Shown: positions 4,756 to 6,759 of the stretch, one piece after another
Position numbering within the stretch: the first letter of the stretch is position 1
Layout: each line of letters begins with the position of its first letter
Origin: an uncultured Peptococcaceae bacterium
Lineage (GTDB): Bacteria > Bacillota > Peptococcia > Peptococcales > Peptococcaceae
Assembly (NCBI GenBank): GCA_938044045.1
Contig: CALIQN010000114.1
Location: 1 to 6,759, forward strand
Reading direction: 5' to 3'
DNA: 6,759 bases
Position numbers and translations under genes: made by a program
Notes under the pieces: model-generated
The model's input: the letters and a program-made list of their open reading frames with translations, nothing else
Told to the model about the DNA's origin: nothing
Database searches by the model: none

Positions 4756-4764
4756 TGGTACACT
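4756..4764 (+). promoter_or_regulatory. Extended -10 promoter of the epsilon/zeta operon
   Basis: TGG-TACACT (4756-4764) is an extended -10 about 30 bases before the antitoxin ATG. The matching -35 position (TTTTAT, 4736-4741, 17-base spacer) is weak. No clear palindromic operator or omega-type heptad repeats were seen around it. Confidence 0.55.
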
Positions 4765-4794
4765 AAGAGGGCGAAAAACTTAGGAGGTAGGATA

Positions 4795-5061
4795 ATGTCT
4801 ACTGCTTATGAAAAAGCTTTTGAAATTGAACTATTGAGTGAATATTCAAGTATGGTTTATGCTGAGGCGCTAAACTATATGCTAGATCATGATTTAGAGC
4901 ATACCAAACCTAACCATTTTTTAGTGGATTTGGTCAATCAAATGGAATTAAATCTCACTAAGGATTTGTTTGGTAAAGAGTTGGAAGAATTACAAGCCAT
5001 TTCAGCTTATTGGAAACTTATGCACCAACTCATTCATGCGTCATTTCAAGTCTTTCACTAA
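4795..5061 (+). CDS. Epsilon-family antitoxin
   Basis: An 88-residue protein matching the epsilon antitoxin of plasmid pSM19035 (about 90 residues). The N-terminal pattern AYEKAFEIELLSEYSSMVYAE corresponds to TYEKTFEIEIINELS..VYN, then LNYMLDHDLE, LVNQMELNLTKDLF, and ELEELQAISAYWKLMHQ corresponds to SLEELQAVHEYWRSMNR. Epsilon is a three-helix protein. Two epsilon chains clamp two zeta toxins, and the epsilon N-terminal helix blocks the zeta ATP site. TAGGAGGT (4781-4788) lies six bases before the ATG. The toxin gene follows after three bases, the usual antitoxin-first order. No omega repressor gene precedes it, so regulation differs from the plasmid operon; a strong terminator stands just upstream instead. 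The family call rests on recalled sequence similarity plus the gene order. Confidence 0.92.
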   Translation: MSTAYEKAFEIELLSEYSSMVYAEALNYMLDHDLEHTKPNHFLVDLVNQMELNLTKDLFGKELEELQAISAYWKLMHQLIHASFQVFH

Positions 5062-5064
5062 GCA

Positions 5065-5880
5065 ATGATGAAACTTAAAGCTTACAGTGAAAAAGAATTC
5101 AACGTGCGTTTTGAAAAAAGTTTAAAACGGCTGACACGTGGTAAAACGCCCGTCAAGTCCCCTAAAGCTTATCTCTTAGGAGGACAATCAGGCTCCGGCA
5201 AGACGACACTTCATAGTCTTCTCAGAAAAAGACATGAGGGTAATATCATCGTGATTGATAATGATACCTTTAAGCCTTTTCATCCTCGCTACTCTGAACT
5301 TGTCTTATACTATGGCAAAAAGGCGACAAGTCAAGCCAGTGCTTTTTCTGGTGAAATGACTGAAAAGCTTATTGCCACCTTATCTTCTTTAGGCTATCAT
5401 CTCGTTATAGAGGGGACGCTACGTACAACGGCTGTCCCTTTGAAAACAGCCGAATTATTAAAAGCTAAAGGTTATACTGTAGGGCTTTACGTCATGGCAG
5501 TACCCTTTGCCTTATCTTATCTGACGACACTAGAGCGTTATGAGCGGATGTTTCAAAATGATCCCTTAACAGCACGCTACACCCCACGAAACATTCAAGA
5601 AGAGATGAAAGCATCTATTGTCTCCAATCTCAGCACCTGTTATAAGCAAGGTATTTTTGATGAAATTTGTCTTTATGATAGAGAGGAAAATTGTCTTTAT
5701 GATAGTCATACCTCCTCTGATGATCCTAGCTTATACTTAAATCATATTCTCAATCAAGAGGTACCAGCAGACGTGCTACGACCTATTGTGCTTAGAGTTT
5801 TACGATTGATGTGCAAAAATAAAAATAGAGACGCTAAACAAGACCTCGAAAATCTCTACCGTCAACTGTTAGAAAATTAA
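5065..5880 (+). CDS. Zeta-family toxin (UDP-N-acetylglucosamine 3'-kinase type)
   Basis: A 271-residue P-loop kinase, close to the 287 residues of pSM19035 zeta. Zeta phosphorylates UDP-N-acetylglucosamine with ATP or GTP, poisoning peptidoglycan precursor synthesis. With the first ATG as residue 1, the residues I recall as essential in pSM19035 zeta fall at identical numbers: Walker A GGQSGSGKTT (39-48) with K46; D67 in IDNDTFK; E100; E116, T118 and R120 in EGTLR; R158 in LERYER; R171 in TARYTP. The enzyme is therefore expected to be active. No clear Shine-Dalgarno precedes the ATG, and the gene starts three bases after the antitoxin stop, so translation is probably coupled to the antitoxin. 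A second in-frame ATG follows at 5068. A 15-bp repeat duplicates CLYD at residues about 202-213. A strong terminator follows. Confidence 0.94.
   Translation: MMKLKAYSEKEFNVRFEKSLKRLTRGKTPVKSPKAYLLGGQSGSGKTTLHSLLRKRHEGNIIVIDNDTFKPFHPRYSELVLYYGKKATSQASAFSGEMTEKLIATLSSLGYHLVIEGTLRTTAVPLKTAELLKAKGYTVGLYVMAVPFALSYLTTLERYERMFQNDPLTARYTPRNIQEEMKASIVSNLSTCYKQGIFDEICLYDREENCLYDSHTSSDDPSLYLNHILNQEVPADVLRPIVLRVLRLMCKNKNRDAKQDLENLYRQLLEN
5667..5705 (+). repeat. 15-bp direct repeat inside the zeta gene
   Basis: TTGTCTTTATGATAG at 5667-5681 recurs exactly at 5691-5705, 24 bases apart, so the frame is kept and CLYD is encoded twice eight residues apart. Confidence 0.75.
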
Positions 5881-5884
5881 AAAT

Positions 5885-5922
5885 AAAAAGGATACCTTAT
5901 CATTGGTAAGGTATCCTTTTTT
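5885..5922. terminator. Bidirectional terminator between convergent operons
   Basis: A 15-bp perfect stem (5885-5899 with 5907-5921; core AAGGATACCTTA/TAAGGTATCCTT) has a 7-base loop TCATTGG, with A and T runs at its ends so that it works on both strands. It serves the zeta operon from the left and the DUF3783-like gene from the right. Confidence 0.92.
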
Positions 5923-5939
5923 ATATGCACAAGCTAGGC

Positions 5940-6521
5940 TTAGCGTTTTCGTTCAAGGAGAGTTTTCATCGCTACTCTCAAGGCATTGACTAATTTTTCC
6001 AAACCCTCGCTATCCTTTATTGCCAACTTACTACTATCTTCATAGTCATTGACCAAAGCATCAAGGTAATCATTAGCATTGGCAACAGCAAGCTTGAGTT
6101 CACTCCAGTCATCAGGATCATAATCTTTTTCTTTAAGTGAGGCAGTCCCATCAATCAGTTGTTGTAGATAAGCCAAACGCTTGATAAAAGCACGATGAGC
6201 ACTGTGTTCACTAAAAATGTCTGCCAAGCTTTTTTCTAACATTTCTTCTTCAACCAAAATATGATGGTCAAAGCCAATCTGACCCTTACTGAGGGCAGAT
6301 AGCACCTTGCCTGCCACTTCTTCACGATCTTCACCACTCACCAAGATAGCTGTTTCCTTACTTGGCTTGTAGTTAAAATCCCCTTCCCCTTTTAAAATAC
6401 TTGCTAAAGTTTGTGATAAGGCACCTTCATCGACAAAGCAAGCTTCTTTTTTGATACGTCCAAAAAAGTCTTTGAGCAAGGTCACTTTTTCCTTGTCACT
6501 GTAGCCAAAAATTACGATCAT
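5940..6521 (-). CDS. DUF3783-like protein with C-terminal helical domain
   Basis: A 193-residue cytoplasmic protein. Residues 1-110 resemble the DUF3783 pattern: a short beta strand (MIVIFGYSDKEKVTLL), a central TLASIL segment, a second strand TAILVSGEDREEVAGKVLSAL (57-77), and a closing block FDHHILVEEEMLEKSLADIFSEH (84-106) comparable to the VLTPTNRSWTLxELxxEH ending of that family. Residues 110-193 form a separate, strongly helical, charged region (IKRLAYLQQLIDG; DDWSELKLAVANANDYLDALV; EGLEKLVNALRVAMKTLLERK), vaguely like FIVAR-type bundles. The function is unknown. The ATG at 6521 is chosen over an in-frame TTG at 6539 because AGGGGAG lies about nine bases upstream of it, inside the would-be extension. 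It follows the partial upstream gene after 14 bp, so the two form an operon. The DUF assignment is from memory of the family pattern. Confidence 0.75.
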   Translation of the reverse strand: MIVIFGYSDKEKVTLLKDFFGRIKKEACFVDEGALSQTLASILKGEGDFNYKPSKETAILVSGEDREEVAGKVLSALSKGQIGFDHHILVEEEMLEKSLADIFSEHSAHRAFIKRLAYLQQLIDGTASLKEKDYDPDDWSELKLAVANANDYLDALVNDYEDSSKLAIKDSEGLEKLVNALRVAMKTLLERKR

Positions 6522-6535
6522 TACCTTTTCTCCCC

Positions 6536-6757
6536 TCAATTTTCAAAATAGGTTGTTGGAATCTTTTCCCACTGCTCAAGATAGGCTGCCCAAGAAAGGT
6601 TTCCCTTTTCTTCTTGCATCAGCTTGATAAAAGGTACGACATTTTTAGCCAGTATCTTGGCCTTGCTTTCTGCCAGTTTACCTTCTCTTGTTTCGTCTTT
6701 GAGATGTCCTCCAACAAAAATCTCATAGAGTTCTTCTCCAAAATCTTCCGGATTAGG
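6536..6757 (-). CDS. C-terminal fragment of an unrecognised protein, cut by right edge
   Basis: Only the last 73 residues are in the window (PNPEDFGEELYEIFVGGHLK... ending IPTTYFEN); the start lies to the right. The fragment is acidic and mainly helical, with a soluble, amphipathic character (LAESKAKILAKNVVPFIKLMQEEKG, WAAYLEQWEKIP) and no membrane segment. I do not recognise the family. Its TGA stop is 14 bp before the ATG of the DUF3783-like gene, whose ribosome binding site fills the gap, so the two are co-transcribed and may work together. Confidence 0.75.
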   Translation of the reverse strand, partial: PNPEDFGEELYEIFVGGHLKDETREGKLAESKAKILAKNVVPFIKLMQEEKGNLSWAAYLEQWEKIPTTYFEN

Positions 6758-6759
6758 CT

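Noticed and set aside
6522..6539. TTG start at 6539 for the DUF3783-like protein
   Set aside because: The added residues are encoded by the ribosome binding site of the ATG at 6521, and the extension would overlap the upstream gene's stop.

Overview
The window looks like chromosome from a low-GC Bacillota, AT-rich with strong AGGAGG-type ribosome binding sites and U-tract terminators. The secreted protein with a copper-amine-oxidase-like N-terminal (stalk) domain, the BlaI-type repressor, the DUF3783-like protein and the epsilon/zeta toxin-antitoxin pair fit Clostridia or Negativicutes, but the sequence does not fix the genus.

Left part (1-2120): a BlaI/MecI-family repressor gene runs off the left edge. 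Its promoter contains a perfect 11-4-11 palindrome, which suggests autoregulation. A bidirectional terminator separates it from two minus-strand genes: a single-domain cupin resembling Mn-dependent hydroxynitrile-lyase-type cupins, and an isoprenylcysteine-methyltransferase-like membrane protein upstream of it. Divergent to these is an unrecognised 153-residue protein with a good extended -10 promoter.

Middle part (2121-3170): a tRNA-Lys (anticodon CUU) with its own promoter is followed by about 800 bp of gene-poor, scarred DNA. It holds two strong terminators, short direct repeats, a perfect 18-bp direct repeat (2648-2665 and 3054-3071) whose first ten bases also occur just after the tRNA, an intact 58-residue gene too short for most gene finders, and a broken upstream partner gene. 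I read this as the remnant of one or more integrations at the tRNA 3' end. No integrase gene remains in the window.

Right part (3171-6759): a four-helix membrane protein of unknown function and a secreted stalk-domain protein with a palindrome-bearing promoter are followed by a self-contained epsilon/zeta toxin-antitoxin operon. That operon has its own promoter and lies between two strong terminators. In the zeta protein every active-site residue that I recall from the pSM19035 toxin falls at the same residue number. Converging on it from the right is a minus-strand operon of a protein cut by the right edge and a DUF3783-like protein.

The most noteworthy items are the tRNA-adjacent repeat cluster with its relic two-gene module, and the stand-alone epsilon/zeta locus without an omega regulator.
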